Assembly (NCBI GenBank): GCA_049115935.1
Contig: JAGDZK010000032.1
Span: 16,441-80,440, forward strand
Direction of reading: 5' to 3'
DNA length: 64,000 nt
Origin: Bermanella sp049115935
GTDB taxonomy: Bacteria > Pseudomonadota > Gammaproteobacteria > Pseudomonadales > Oceanobacteraceae
Of the stretch, positions 36,145-45,475 are shown piece after piece (positions within the stretch are counted from its first letter, which is position 1; every line of letters starts with the position of its first letter). The notes under the pieces were generated by a model, which was not told the DNA's origin, made no database searches, and saw nothing but the letters and a program-made list of their open reading frames with translations. A program made the translations under genes and the position numbers.

Positions 36145-36927
36145 ATGGCATTAGCAGTTCATAAATGGGGTGATGAAACCTTACCGAGTATTTTTTGCAT
36201 TCACGGCTGGGCCAGCAATGCACAAGTATTTAAGCCGCTGGCGGATTTGTTCAGTGAACACTTTCATTTTATCGCAGTAGACTTACCCGGTTTTGGTGAC
36301 AGTGAATACCAAGATGGTGATTACCAATTAGAAAAACTGGTGGCTGATTTATTAGCAGTGGCACCCGATAACAGCAGTTGGTTAGGCTGGTCATTAGGGG
36401 GCATGTTAGCGGTGCAAGCGGCGCTGGATTCACCGGATCGAATTGAAAAAATAATGACACTTTGCAGTAACGCAAAATTTTTAGCCGATAAAAAATTCAA
36501 ACAAGGGGTGCCAGCCCCTTTGTTTAACGGATTTATGGAAAGCATAGACGATGTGCGTGTTACCTTACGCCGCTTTGCAGCACTGACTGTAGTCGGTGAA
36601 AAGAAAGATATGCTGCAATCACTCAAATGGTTGCAGTTAAATACACAAGTACCCGCACCCTCAAGTGAAACCCTAAAGTCATCACTTGAACTACTTGCCA
36701 GTATTGATAACCAAATAGCGCTTAAAAATATTCCTCAGCCATGTTTACACATGCTCGCCACAGACGATGCCATTGTGCCCCACAAGGCAAGCCAAACTTT
36801 AAACAAATTAAATGATAAACATTTAACCAGTTTTGTGCCTAATGCAAGTCATGCTTGTTTGGTAACCCAGCCACAATTAGTGGCTAATGGTATTTTAACC
36901 TTTATGCAGGGCTTGCCCGATGCATGA
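36145..36927 (+). CDS. bioH: Pimeloyl-ACP methyl ester carboxylesterase BioH
   Basis: A 260-residue alpha/beta hydrolase that removes the methyl group from pimeloyl-ACP methyl ester. The nucleophile Ser83 lies in GWSLGGML, the oxyanion region in IHGWASNAQ (from residue 19), the catalytic Asp in ATDDAIVPHKAS and the His in NASHACLV. I start at ATG 36145. An upstream frame-open start at 36088 would overlap bioF for no reason. It overlaps bioC by eight bases. Confidence 0.95.
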   Translation: MALAVHKWGDETLPSIFCIHGWASNAQVFKPLADLFSEHFHFIAVDLPGFGDSEYQDGDYQLEKLVADLLAVAPDNSSWLGWSLGGMLAVQAALDSPDRIEKIMTLCSNAKFLADKKFKQGVPAPLFNGFMESIDDVRVTLRRFAALTVVGEKKDMLQSLKWLQLNTQVPAPSSETLKSSLELLASIDNQIALKNIPQPCLHMLATDDAIVPHKASQTLNKLNDKHLTSFVPNASHACLVTQPQLVANGILTFMQGLPDA

Positions 36928-37702
36928 TGCGATACCAAAAAAAGCGGTTGCCAAAAGTTTTAGTGATGCGGCGAACGATTACGATCAATTTGCTCGCTTT
37001 CAACATGAGCTAGCAAAAGCGTTAATCGAAATGTGCCCGCAAGAGCAAAAGCAGGCCATTTTAGATTTAGGTTGCGGCACCGGTTATTGTTTACCATTAC
37101 TTAAACAGCAATATAATCAAGCATCTTTATTAGGTGCTGATATTGCCCCAGGTATGCTGACGTTTGCTCAGCAACAACATCCAGAATTTCAATATGCGGT
37201 GGCCGATGCGGAAAACTTACCGTTTATCGAAGAACAGTTCGATTTGATTTTTTCAAATTTAGCGGTGCAATGGTGCGATGACTTTTCACAAGTACTATCA
37301 CAGGCCTATCAGTGTTTAAAGCCAGGTGGACACTTTGTATTAAGTACGCTGGCTGACGGCACATTGGCAGAATTGAAACAGGCTTGGTCACAAGTGGATC
37401 AACATCAACATGTGAATCAATTTGATGCTGAGCAAGACCTTAAGAGTATGATTGAAGCGAGTGCGTTTAATATTGAGCAACTTAATATCACAACCCTCTA
37501 TGATTATCATAATGATGTACGGGGTTTAACCGATTCTCTAAAACGAATTGGTGCTCACAATATTACAGATGGTCGCGCAAAAGGATTAACCTCACCACGA
37601 GCCGTCAAGCAATTTATGCAAGCCATGGAAAGCCATCGCCAAGAATCAGGATTACCTGCCAGTTATCGTGTTTTAAGTTGCAGCCTGATTAAGCCTGAAT
37701 AA
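36920..37702 (+). CDS. bioC: Malonyl-ACP O-methyltransferase BioC
   Basis: A 260-residue SAM-dependent methyltransferase that methylates malonyl-ACP to start pimelate synthesis. VAKSFSDAANDYDQFARFQ at the start and the SAM motif ILDLGCGTGYCLPLL are typical, as are LIFSNLAVQWC and LKPGGHFVLSTL. The start overlaps the 3' end of bioH, indicating translational coupling. Confidence 0.96.
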   Translation: MHDAIPKKAVAKSFSDAANDYDQFARFQHELAKALIEMCPQEQKQAILDLGCGTGYCLPLLKQQYNQASLLGADIAPGMLTFAQQQHPEFQYAVADAENLPFIEEQFDLIFSNLAVQWCDDFSQVLSQAYQCLKPGGHFVLSTLADGTLAELKQAWSQVDQHQHVNQFDAEQDLKSMIEASAFNIEQLNITTLYDYHNDVRGLTDSLKRIGAHNITDGRAKGLTSPRAVKQFMQAMESHRQESGLPASYRVLSCSLIKPE

Positions 37703-37719
37703 AAATTGAAGAGTATGAT

Positions 37720-38397
37720 ATGAGTAAACAACGTTATTTTGTTACTGGCACCGATACGGATGCAGGAAAAACCGTTTGCACAGCGGCTCTTTTATATAAG
37801 GCCCGTGAGCAAGGATTAAAAACTTTGGGTTTAAAGCCAGTGGCAGCTGGTTGTGAAGATTTGGGTGAAGGTCTACAAAATGATGACGCGTTAACTCATA
37901 TAAAGTACAGCACCGAAAAGCTGCCTTATATGCAAATAAATCCTATTGCATTGTTAGAGCCCATTGCGCCACACATTGCTGCTCAGCGCATCAAAAAGCC
38001 ATTAAGCACCCAGCGAATAGTGGGCCTACTTCGTGGTGTGTTAATGATTAATCGAGCTGATTTTATTTGTATTGAAGGTGCCGGTGGTTGGCGCGTACCG
38101 CTAAACCTAAATGAAACCTTTGCTAACGTGGCCAAAGAACTACAAACCCCTGTGATTTTAGTGGTGGGCATGAAGCTTGGTTGTATTAACCATGCCTTAC
38201 TCACCTACGAAGCCATTAAAAACGACGGTGTAGAAATAGCCGGTTGGATTGCTAATCGCATTGATGAAAATATGCCAGCCTACGACGAAAACCTTGAGAC
38301 ATTGCAAGCCATGCTTAAAGTGCCATTTTTAGGTGAGGTGCCGTTTATGGAAAACCTAGAAATTAGCAAGGTGGCAGACTGTTTAACCTTGCCTTAA
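37720..38397 (+). CDS. bioD: Dethiobiotin synthetase BioD
   Basis: A 225-residue ATP-dependent carboxylase that closes the ureido ring of dethiobiotin. The P-loop is TGTDTDAGKT (residues 7-16). LGLKPVAAGCE carries the conserved Lys and IEGAGGWRVPL the substrate-binding region. It is last in the operon, followed by a strong terminator. Confidence 0.97.
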   Translation: MSKQRYFVTGTDTDAGKTVCTAALLYKAREQGLKTLGLKPVAAGCEDLGEGLQNDDALTHIKYSTEKLPYMQINPIALLEPIAPHIAAQRIKKPLSTQRIVGLLRGVLMINRADFICIEGAGGWRVPLNLNETFANVAKELQTPVILVVGMKLGCINHALLTYEAIKNDGVEIAGWIANRIDENMPAYDENLETLQAMLKVPFLGEVPFMENLEISKVADCLTLP

Positions 38398-38420
38398 CGA
38401 TTTATGTTTAAGGTAAACAA

Positions 38421-38452
38421 AAAAATACCAAGCTATGCTTGGTATTTTTTTA
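38421..38452 (+). terminator. Rho-independent terminator of the bio operon
   Basis: AAAAATACCAAGC (38421-38433) pairs with GCTTGGTATTTTT (38437-38449) around a three-base loop, with further T residues. Confidence 0.9.
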
Positions 38453-38477
38453 TACGATTTTTAAGCTGCTTTATCCG

Positions 38478-39995
38478 TCATATCATTTTCTTAGGTGTTA
38501 GCTTTCTTTTTACGTTTACCTTATTTGACCTTAAACCCATGAATAACCCTAAGCTTGTTAATAAAAAAATAAGACATAGGGTAAATAGAATTAGCATATC
38601 TCGATTAAAACGACCCAATACGGGCGTTAGCATGTTCCATTTGTGTAAAAACGAAAAACTATAGCCTTCTAATCGACTAGATACAGTATTCTTATCCACT
38701 AATATATGCGTAATAGGGTCAATGAATACCTGTTCGCCATGCTTACTTTCAATGCGCCAAACCGGTAGGCGTTTATTTCTGAAATCATAGCCGAGGCCAA
38801 AATGAGTCACTAATTGGCTATCAAGTGTATTTGCATTATCTGTGTTAAATATATTAGCAGCTTGCTGTCTAGCTAATACTTCATCTAAATTTCCTAATGA
38901 CTCCCCCGTATCGGCATCGATATAAAGCGCGCTTTTTTCAGATGCTTGTCCTTTGAAACGCTTTTCTCGTGTATTAACCGCTTGAGTATTATTTTTTTCT
39001 GATTGTATGGGGGATACACTAAACCGATATAGGTTTCTTAATTCTGTATTAGATTGCAACTGAACCTGAAGTAAACTTACTTGATTGATCTGCATTGACC
39101 TTAGTGAATCACTATATGTTGTGGCGCTACTCCATTTGTTAAAGTCTAGATTTTGAGTGAGCTGCATACCCACATCGGCTTTAACTAAAGTGGATTGCAA
39201 AAGGTGGTAAAACCCACTAATACAAAAGCATAAAAAGGGAACGGCAATAAACCAGCCAAGTCGGCGATGCCAACGGCGACTGGTTTGAACAATAGTTGTG
39301 GTACGTTTGAGTTTTAGTAAAAATAAAATACCAGTAATACTCATGGCGATGAGTGTGGTGATCAGTACTGAAATAACCAGTAACCTTAATGGCTCATATT
39401 CATTAAGCCAATTAAAGCTATGAAAGGTTTGAAATATCCATCTTAAACTTTTTTTCCAATCATTACTTATCCCGGCTAGTGCTTGAGTGTCAGTATGTAT
39501 GAATACATTTAGATGGTCTGCAGTATCATATTGAATGTGATATACGGGTAATAAGCGATTGACTTTAGGATAGTGATCACTGAATTCGCTAATTAACGAT
39601 ACCTTGGCAATGGGTAGTTCTTGTTTTAAATAGTGCTGAGCTAACCAAACGGCCTGCTGTTCATCATGGTTGATTATCTCAGTATTATTTGTGATTGAGA
39701 AATAACGTCGTGGTTCGCTTAGTCTTTGAGTAATTTGTAATAAAACCTCATCTTTGTAAGGTACTAGCTTTGCCATTTTGGCATCACTCATAGAAAGCGA
39801 GTTTATTATTTTTGATAGCTCAAAGGTGTTATTTTCAGTCAGTGAATAACTAGGTGGAAACATAACTTTCGCTTGAGGACCCGTCCAGGCCATCAGTGGG
39901 TGAGTGAAGGCTGATACTAGGTAAATAATACTGGCCAATGCCGCAGGCCATAACAAAAGGAGATGCCATTTTCTAATGGATTTAATATTTATCAT
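38478..39995 (-). CDS. PepSY-associated transmembrane protein
   Basis: A 505-residue inner-membrane protein of the PepSY_TM (PiuB-like) type. Helices are seen near residues 13-33, 203-227 (LLVISVLITTLIAMSITGIL), 248-268 (FIAVPFLCFCISGFYHLLQS) and at the C-terminus (LILFTLCLIFLLTSLGLFMG). PepSY repeats such as SALYIDADTGESLGNLDEVL lie between. Conserved His residues in TFHSFNWL and SRRWHRRLGW could bind haem. Such proteins often sit beside TonB receptors and are thought to handle or reduce iron chelates. It is 48 bp after the receptor stop and probably co-transcribed. Confidence 0.85.
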   Translation of the reverse strand: MINIKSIRKWHLLLLWPAALASIIYLVSAFTHPLMAWTGPQAKVMFPPSYSLTENNTFELSKIINSLSMSDAKMAKLVPYKDEVLLQITQRLSEPRRYFSITNNTEIINHDEQQAVWLAQHYLKQELPIAKVSLISEFSDHYPKVNRLLPVYHIQYDTADHLNVFIHTDTQALAGISNDWKKSLRWIFQTFHSFNWLNEYEPLRLLVISVLITTLIAMSITGILFLLKLKRTTTIVQTSRRWHRRLGWFIAVPFLCFCISGFYHLLQSTLVKADVGMQLTQNLDFNKWSSATTYSDSLRSMQINQVSLLQVQLQSNTELRNLYRFSVSPIQSEKNNTQAVNTREKRFKGQASEKSALYIDADTGESLGNLDEVLARQQAANIFNTDNANTLDSQLVTHFGLGYDFRNKRLPVWRIESKHGEQVFIDPITHILVDKNTVSSRLEGYSFSFLHKWNMLTPVLGRFNRDMLILFTLCLIFLLTSLGLFMGLRSNKVNVKRKLTPKKMI

Positions 39996-40043
39996 GTTAA
40001 TTATATCTCTAAGAGCGCAACCTAGGTTGCGCTTATGTATGCG

Positions 40044-42131
40044 TTAAAAATTGAAACGTAAGCCAGCGTAAAGTGTGAGTGGTAATCCTGGTCGATAATC
40101 AACTTTCTCGGAACCAACTGAATTTGAGGTATAAGTGCTGTAACGTTTATCGGTGATATTTTGAACGCGCCCATAAATTTCAAGTTGTGTACTTAGTTGT
40201 AGGCGACTGCGGATGTTTAATAGTTCATGACCACTGTATTTATTAGTATTGGTTTCATCAGTGTAATAGTCACCTAGATGTTCGAGCTCTAGCTCTAGTA
40301 TAAATCCTTGAATGGAAAGTGGTTCATATTTAACTGCGATGTTTCCAATGGTATTAGGCGCTTTGCCCACGTCATTGCCATCAAAGTTGAGATTAACGGC
40401 ACTACAGCTAAAACAGCTTTTGTATAGGTACTCAAATTGGCCATAAGTTTGTTCTGAATAACTAAACGATGTAGTTAAATAAATGTCTTGAGTTAAGCTG
40501 GATTGAACACCTAGTTCAATTCCTTTGTGGATCGTCTCGCCAGCATTAAGAGAGGTACGATTATCGTCACTATTTATAACGCTCACGATATCATCGGTTT
40601 TTTCCATATAGTACATAGCTAATTCATAATTGATGTTATCAAATGCATAGCCACGATAACCAATTTCAATACTATCGCTTTTAATCGGTTTTAGCTTTGT
40701 TGTATTTGAGTTGGAACCTGAGCGAAATAAAGTACCAACAGATGGTGCGACAAACCCATGGCGATAGTTTGCATATATTTGGTGTAAGTCATTAATTTGA
40801 TAAACAATCGCCGCTTTAGGGCTTAAGTGTGAATAAGAAAGGCTTTGTGATTCAGGACGTATAAGTGAACCTGTGGTCTGTGATGATAAGTTATTCTCAT
40901 AATCTACATCGAAAAAATCATAGCGTAGCCCAGCACTTAGTATTACATTGTTTTGGGTCTTGTGCTCTACGTGAGCGTAAGGGCTAATACTCGTTTGGGT
41001 AGCATTGTAGTCATAACGTATGGTGCCATTTTTCTCAAAGTTGGTATAAAACGTTTCGCCATTTATTTCTGATTCTTGAAGGCTAACGCCGTTTTCAACA
41101 AAACTAGAAGGCGTATGGTCAATATCGATTCCAGATATGAAAAAACTATGTGGATTAATGTTTTGGCGCCATTTTGTTAATATACCAAATGATTCAAATT
41201 GAGTTTCACGAACGTTTGGATCATACGTAACCATCCAGCTAGGCATCATGCTTGATTCATTATTACGATAAAAAGGCGTTACGCTGAGTAAAGCCTGATC
41301 GAAAGGGGTGTACTGAAATGCACTGGTAAAGCGTAATGCGGTTACATCTCTGCTGCCCACATTGCCTTGAAAAAAGTTTTTATTAACATGGTTTTTGAAA
41401 TTATCTTCTTCAAGACTAGAAACACCGCTTTGATCAACTTGTGAATAGGTTAATAAATTACTGACACTCAGTTTATTTGAAAGTGTGTATTCAAATCGTC
41501 CATTTAAACTTTCTCTTGAATAATCACCATCATCTCTAAAACCTTCGTTTTTTGTTATATTGGCACTGATTGCTGCGCCACTGTATTGATTAATAGGAGA
41601 GCCTGCACTTAATAAAATACGTTGCCAGCTTTGATCACCTGCTTCCACATCAACCTTGCTGGTCTGCTTTTTTGGTATCTTGGCACTAATGCTATTAATG
41701 ATACCGCCAATGGCCCCACTGCCGTATAACGCAGAGCCAGGACCTTTTGTGACTTCTAAACCTTGGCTTTGTGGAATGTTGACTTCATACAAACCGTTGT
41801 GGTTGAAAAAACCGGTAGGGCGTGTTGGCACGCCATCTTCTAAAAATAAATAAACGGCACTGGTTGATATGGGTTGGCGAATGGCGGTCATATGGCCTTC
41901 ACCACCTAGGTTATTTATATAGACACCTGCGCTTCGATTAAGTACTTCACTTGGGTGAGAAGGACTGACATTCAAAATATCATCATTTGAAATAACCCCA
42001 ACAGATTCTGCCAAGTTATAAATACTGGTTTCTTCTTGGGTGGAGGTGACGACAACTTTTTCAAGTTGGGTATTGCTAAGACTTAAAGCACTTAATGAAG
42101 ACAGTAAAGGTAATAGTAGGACGGGTTTCAT
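40044..42131 (-). CDS. TonB-dependent outer-membrane receptor
   Basis: A 695-residue receptor with a signal peptide ending near ALSLSNTQ and a TonB-box-like KVVVTST. The plug domain runs to about residue 160 (EVLNRSAGVYI, LEVTKGPGSALYGSGAIGGI). A 22-strand type barrel ends in YAGLRFNF with terminal Phe. The ribosome site is AAGGAAAG. The length and plug resemble receptors for small chelates; the substrate is not evident. Upstream lies the palindrome shared with the neighbouring unit. Confidence 0.93.
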   Translation of the reverse strand: MKPVLLLPLLSSLSALSLSNTQLEKVVVTSTQEETSIYNLAESVGVISNDDILNVSPSHPSEVLNRSAGVYINNLGGEGHMTAIRQPISTSAVYLFLEDGVPTRPTGFFNHNGLYEVNIPQSQGLEVTKGPGSALYGSGAIGGIINSISAKIPKKQTSKVDVEAGDQSWQRILLSAGSPINQYSGAAISANITKNEGFRDDGDYSRESLNGRFEYTLSNKLSVSNLLTYSQVDQSGVSSLEEDNFKNHVNKNFFQGNVGSRDVTALRFTSAFQYTPFDQALLSVTPFYRNNESSMMPSWMVTYDPNVRETQFESFGILTKWRQNINPHSFFISGIDIDHTPSSFVENGVSLQESEINGETFYTNFEKNGTIRYDYNATQTSISPYAHVEHKTQNNVILSAGLRYDFFDVDYENNLSSQTTGSLIRPESQSLSYSHLSPKAAIVYQINDLHQIYANYRHGFVAPSVGTLFRSGSNSNTTKLKPIKSDSIEIGYRGYAFDNINYELAMYYMEKTDDIVSVINSDDNRTSLNAGETIHKGIELGVQSSLTQDIYLTTSFSYSEQTYGQFEYLYKSCFSCSAVNLNFDGNDVGKAPNTIGNIAVKYEPLSIQGFILELELEHLGDYYTDETNTNKYSGHELLNIRSRLQLSTQLEIYGRVQNITDKRYSTYTSNSVGSEKVDYRPGLPLTLYAGLRFNF

Positions 42132-42186
42132 GGACTTTCCTTATTATGAATGCCCATATTTTATTTAAGTTTAAGATTAAAACCGA

Positions 42187-42203
42187 TGTGACAAATTGTC
42201 GCA
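42187..42203. promoter_or_regulatory. Palindromic operator candidate upstream of the TonB receptor
   Basis: TGTGACAAATTGTCGCA, an inverted repeat with one mismatch around a central A, 56 bp upstream of the receptor start. The same palindrome, perfect, is at 44732-44748 before the lipoprotein gene, and the flanking AACCGATG and CCs are shared too. It is likely the binding site of a common regulator, not identified in the window. Confidence 0.75.
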
Positions 42204-42210
42204 CCGATTT

Positions 42211-42732
42211 TTATAAGGCCTCTAATGTTTCAGAAATTTCATTGCCAGTTTTAAATAAACCATTTAGTTTTACTATAAAGTTTTTATCCACAATGACTGT
42301 GGTTGCCATTGTGCCATTAAAATACTTTTCGAGGGTATCATTAAAATCTGAAATCACAGGGAAGTCTGTGTACCCCCTGGATTGTTGAGAGTCTAAAGTG
42401 CTTGATACATTACCGGATACATAATCCACAAAGATAAATGCAACGTTTTCGAAATTTGGTTTAAGTTGTTGTCGGATATAACTCATGTGCCCCTCGCAAA
42501 TGGGGCACCACATGGTAAAGTAAAATACGACAGCGTCATGTGTAGCCAGTTGCTCACTTAGCTGACTTACGCTGCCATCACTGAGTGTAAAGCTTATATC
42601 GTTTAAGGTTTCACCTTCGCGCGTGGCTTGAGTAGATTCAAGTTGATCATTACTAGGGGCTAAGTCTTCTTGGCAGCCTAGAGTGAATAGCAGGCTTAAA
42701 AATATGGCACTGCGTTTTAAGTTAGTAAACAT
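42211..42732 (-). CDS. Thioredoxin-fold lipoprotein (TlpA/AhpC-TSA type)
   Basis: A 173-residue protein, taken from ATG 42732 because this gives a lipoprotein signal (SAIFLSLLFTLGC). Upstream frame-open codons overlap the previous gene. After a short linker comes a TlpA/Redoxin domain. FYFTMWCPICEGHM contains the CPIC redox pair and VDKNFIVKLNGLFKTGN the cis-Pro-region strand. It is probably a periplasm-facing disulfide reductase or metal-site chaperone. The start overlaps the preceding gene by 11 bases, so the two are coupled. Confidence 0.85.
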   Translation of the reverse strand: MFTNLKRSAIFLSLLFTLGCQEDLAPSNDQLESTQATREGETLNDISFTLSDGSVSQLSEQLATHDAVVFYFTMWCPICEGHMSYIRQQLKPNFENVAFIFVDYVSGNVSSTLDSQQSRGYTDFPVISDFNDTLEKYFNGTMATTVIVDKNFIVKLNGLFKTGNEISETLEAL

Positions 42733-43732
42733 GGCTGACACCCATATTAATGATTTGGGTTTTGGGAATGTTTTCACCGTCTTGTGCTTCGCTAATGCCC
42801 AGTTTAAAGATCCAGTCGCGCACCGCACTTGAGTAGGCTAGAGATAAACCCATAGTGGTTTTATTTAAGCCACTATTATTATCGGTTACACCATCATATT
42901 TGGTTTTATTTTCATCTAGCTGGCTATGGCTTGCGGTCAGTGTAAGCATGGATAAGTTTGGTAAAAACCAAGTATAAGCGGCACTAAAAATGCTGGCGCT
43001 ACGATTGCCTAATTGTTTATTGTAAGGAGTGACGGCTTGTCCGTTTTCTTGGTTAACTGGGCGCTCAAATGTGTAACCATATTTTCCTTGCCAGCTTAAA
43101 CTGTAAGGGTAGACGGTTTTTTCGATGATGATGTTGGCGTCTAAGCGGTAAAATCCTAAGCCAGTTATATCAAAGCTGCTATCCACGCGATCACTGTATG
43201 AACTGATGCCGGTTGGCAGTGTTAAGCTTGTTCCAAAATAAAGGCTGGGTTTTAAACTTTCCCAGCCGTTAATTTTATAAACACATGTCACTTTATCGAA
43301 CGCTTCATACCAAACGCTTAACTGCATATCCCCTAAACCCTGTACTGAGCTGTTCTCACCACTGTATTTATTTTGGTTATCAATTAATGGTAATCCAACA
43401 TTCACTTGCCATTGATCGGCTAAACGGTAGGCATATGAAAGATCAAGACGACGTTGTAGCAATTCGCTGTCTGCAGGATCTTTTTGATAAGAGCCGTCTT
43501 TACTCCACGCGCCATCGTAAGCTTCATGGGATACGCTCATATCCCACATGGCGTCGTTAAACTTTGGCAAAATAATGCCCGAGCTTGCACCGCCGCCACA
43601 GCAAGATGCCGCAAGGGTATTAACGTTATAGCTTATTAAAAAAATAAAGAGTGTGAAAAAAAGTCCAACCCCATACCCGTGATTAGTTGGTACTTCAGGG
43701 GTTGGCATATCCACTTGCTGAGTAGGATTCAT
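42722..43732 (-). CDS. Putative outer-membrane barrel protein with CCGGG start
   Basis: A 336-residue protein. After a hydrophobic segment (FFTLFIFLISYNVNTLAAS) the mature part begins CCGGGASSG. The remainder is strand-rich with alternating aromatics (YRLADQWQVNVGLPLID, LSWQGKYGYTFERPV) and ends MGVSHVY, like an outer-membrane barrel. A Cys pair with glycines just after the signal suggests a metal site or lipidation. ATG 43708 is an alternative start that shortens the N-terminal region. No defined function. Confidence 0.75.
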   Translation of the reverse strand: MNPTQQVDMPTPEVPTNHGYGVGLFFTLFIFLISYNVNTLAASCCGGGASSGIILPKFNDAMWDMSVSHEAYDGAWSKDGSYQKDPADSELLQRRLDLSYAYRLADQWQVNVGLPLIDNQNKYSGENSSVQGLGDMQLSVWYEAFDKVTCVYKINGWESLKPSLYFGTSLTLPTGISSYSDRVDSSFDITGLGFYRLDANIIIEKTVYPYSLSWQGKYGYTFERPVNQENGQAVTPYNKQLGNRSASIFSAAYTWFLPNLSMLTLTASHSQLDENKTKYDGVTDNNSGLNKTTMGLSLAYSSAVRDWIFKLGISEAQDGENIPKTQIINMGVSHVY

Positions 43733-43751
43733 AAAATTTATTTAACTGCGC

Positions 43752-44669
43752 TTACATGTGTTCGTGTGTGGTGCTGCTTGAATCACTTTCACTAAACGAA
43801 AACGTGACGGTTTCTATTGCATTTTCAGTGGCGCCATTGTCTTTAGCTTCATCATTAACCGTTAAGCGCACCATAATCATATCAGTATCATCACCTGCTA
43901 GACCTAAGTCCATACCTTGATAAATACCTAGGTGATTGTCTTTGGCCATTGCTGTGATCCAATTGGTTTCTAGGTCACATTCAGTTGAACACATTTCAAC
44001 AAGTACATTGTTAATGGTGAGTTCATACATGGAATCTGCATTCAGTACATTGCCATCTGCAATCGCTTGATAATCCATCATGGATTCTCTGGCCGCCACA
44101 TAGATCTCAAACATATTCATGGCGCTGTTGATGTGGCGACCACGATTGTAAAGGTAATAAGTGCGATCAGTGCTGCCACCAGACATGTTCATGATTTGGT
44201 CGGTGTCACTGCCTTTTAAGGTTTTAACATCCGAGCTCATCATATCCACCGTGATGGGGATGATTTCACTTTCAGAATCAAAGGTTACCGTGATTGACCA
44301 GTCGCCCATTGGGTCACCACTTGGCATATTAGAAGGCATTAAAAAGTAAGCGGTGCTGGTGAATGAGCCGCTTTCATCAAGTGTGCCGTTACTGTTCTCA
44401 AATGGGGTGCCATGCTCCATACCACTGGCCATAATCATTAGCGGGCTTAATGTAATGGTTTGACCTTGTAATGATTGACCGTCTTTTGCTGTGATATTGA
44501 CGGTAATGTCTGCCACACCGTTTGTTACATCTGTCATATCAAGGGTTGCTGTGTAGTTGTCACCAAGATCCAGCGTTCGAGGGAATGAGCTGTCATCAGT
44601 GGAGTCACTGTCTGAACCACAGGCACTTAAAAATAAAGGTAGTAGCAGGCAAGCAAATAGGCGTTTCAT
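43752..44669 (-). CDS. Met-rich lipoprotein, possible metal-binding
   Basis: A 305-residue lipoprotein (lipobox LSAC at about residues 14-17) with an AAGGGACG ribosome site. It has an Ig-like strand domain, DGQSLQGQTITLSPL, then LPSNMPSG-type loops rich in Met (MIMASGMEHG, SGDPMGDW, MMDY). The C-terminus ends in Thr-His-Glu-His-Met. Met- and His-rich stretches hint at copper or another soft-metal ligand, but this is inference. First of a three-gene operon, with the shared palindrome 62 bp upstream. Confidence 0.75.
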   Translation of the reverse strand: MKRLFACLLLPLFLSACGSDSDSTDDSSFPRTLDLGDNYTATLDMTDVTNGVADITVNITAKDGQSLQGQTITLSPLMIMASGMEHGTPFENSNGTLDESGSFTSTAYFLMPSNMPSGDPMGDWSITVTFDSESEIIPITVDMMSSDVKTLKGSDTDQIMNMSGGSTDRTYYLYNRGRHINSAMNMFEIYVAARESMMDYQAIADGNVLNADSMYELTINNVLVEMCSTECDLETNWITAMAKDNHLGIYQGMDLGLAGDDTDMIMVRLTVNDEAKDNGATENAIETVTFSFSESDSSSTTHEHM

Positions 44670-44731
44670 GGCGTCCCTTAAAATTTGTATTTAACGGTGG
44701 TTATTTTAACGCTCAATCTACAGAAAACCGA

Positions 44732-44748
44732 TGCGACAAATTGTCGCA
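44732..44748. promoter_or_regulatory. Palindromic operator candidate upstream of the Met-rich lipoprotein
   Basis: TGCGACAAATTGTCGCA, perfect eight-base arms around a central A. It matches the site at 42187-42203 except for one base, and the surrounding bases match too. It lies 62 bp upstream of the lipoprotein ATG. Confidence 0.8.
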
Positions 44749-44919
44749 CCTATGGCTTAAAGGGGAACTTATGACGCGGCTAAGTTGATGGCTTTTCGCA
44801 GGCGTAAATCTGAGAGGTCAAACCCAGGTAAATATCAGGTAAAAGGCGGTTAATTTGGCGTTTATAGCCAGTGTTTAGTGTGATTGTCGTTGCACCGTTC
44901 ATGGGGGTTAAGGCAGATT

Positions 44920-45450
44920 ATGGTTGTGCGAATAACAATAAAAAGGCCGTCTCGTATGTTTATTTCTTATCAAATTCTGCGCTGTATCCGCTTTACTTCT
45001 TGCTTGTTGTTAATGGTGTTTGCCGCAGCGGGTATTGCGCAAGATTTCGGCAGTGATCCAAAGGGCGAGTTGAGTGTGCAGCTCTCAAGCTTTCATGAGC
45101 TAAGAGGTGATTACACCAGTAATGATGAGGAGCCACTAACCGTAAAAATTCGCAGCAAGATGAGCGGTGCTTATGACGTGAATGTGCGGTTTTTATTGGG
45201 CGATGGCGAACTGCAAGCTGAGTTTGATCTTGTGAGTGAATCCATGGTGCTGGATGGGCAAAACTACATTTTAAATGAGCAACAAAAGCATGCTCTAGGT
45301 GCCGCTAGCCAAGCGCTCAGTCAGTACTTAATAGCCGAATACAATGATGAATTTCCCGAACACAGCTTCTTAGCTGTGCAAATGTTGGCCTATTGGTCGA
45401 AAGCCCCTAAAGACTTTCCCATTGGCCGTCGTGAAATAGAAACCCGTTAA
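44920..45450 (+). CDS. Small predicted exported protein, unknown
   Basis: A 176-residue protein from ATG 44920 (AAGG at 44910-44913 upstream). A long basic N-region precedes a hydrophobic segment (RFTSCLLLMVFAAAG) with likely cleavage near GIAQ. ATG 44956 would give a shorter signal. The mature part is acidic (ELSVQLSSFHELRGDYTSND) and mostly strand-like, ending RREIETR. No family is recognised. It is 25 bp upstream of the phospholipase-like gene and may be co-expressed. Confidence 0.6.
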   Translation: MVVRITIKRPSRMFISYQILRCIRFTSCLLLMVFAAAGIAQDFGSDPKGELSVQLSSFHELRGDYTSNDEEPLTVKIRSKMSGAYDVNVRFLLGDGELQAEFDLVSESMVLDGQNYILNEQQKHALGAASQALSQYLIAEYNDEFPEHSFLAVQMLAYWSKAPKDFPIGRREIETR

Positions 45451-45475
45451 GGGCAAACCAAAAAGAGGACTCAAC

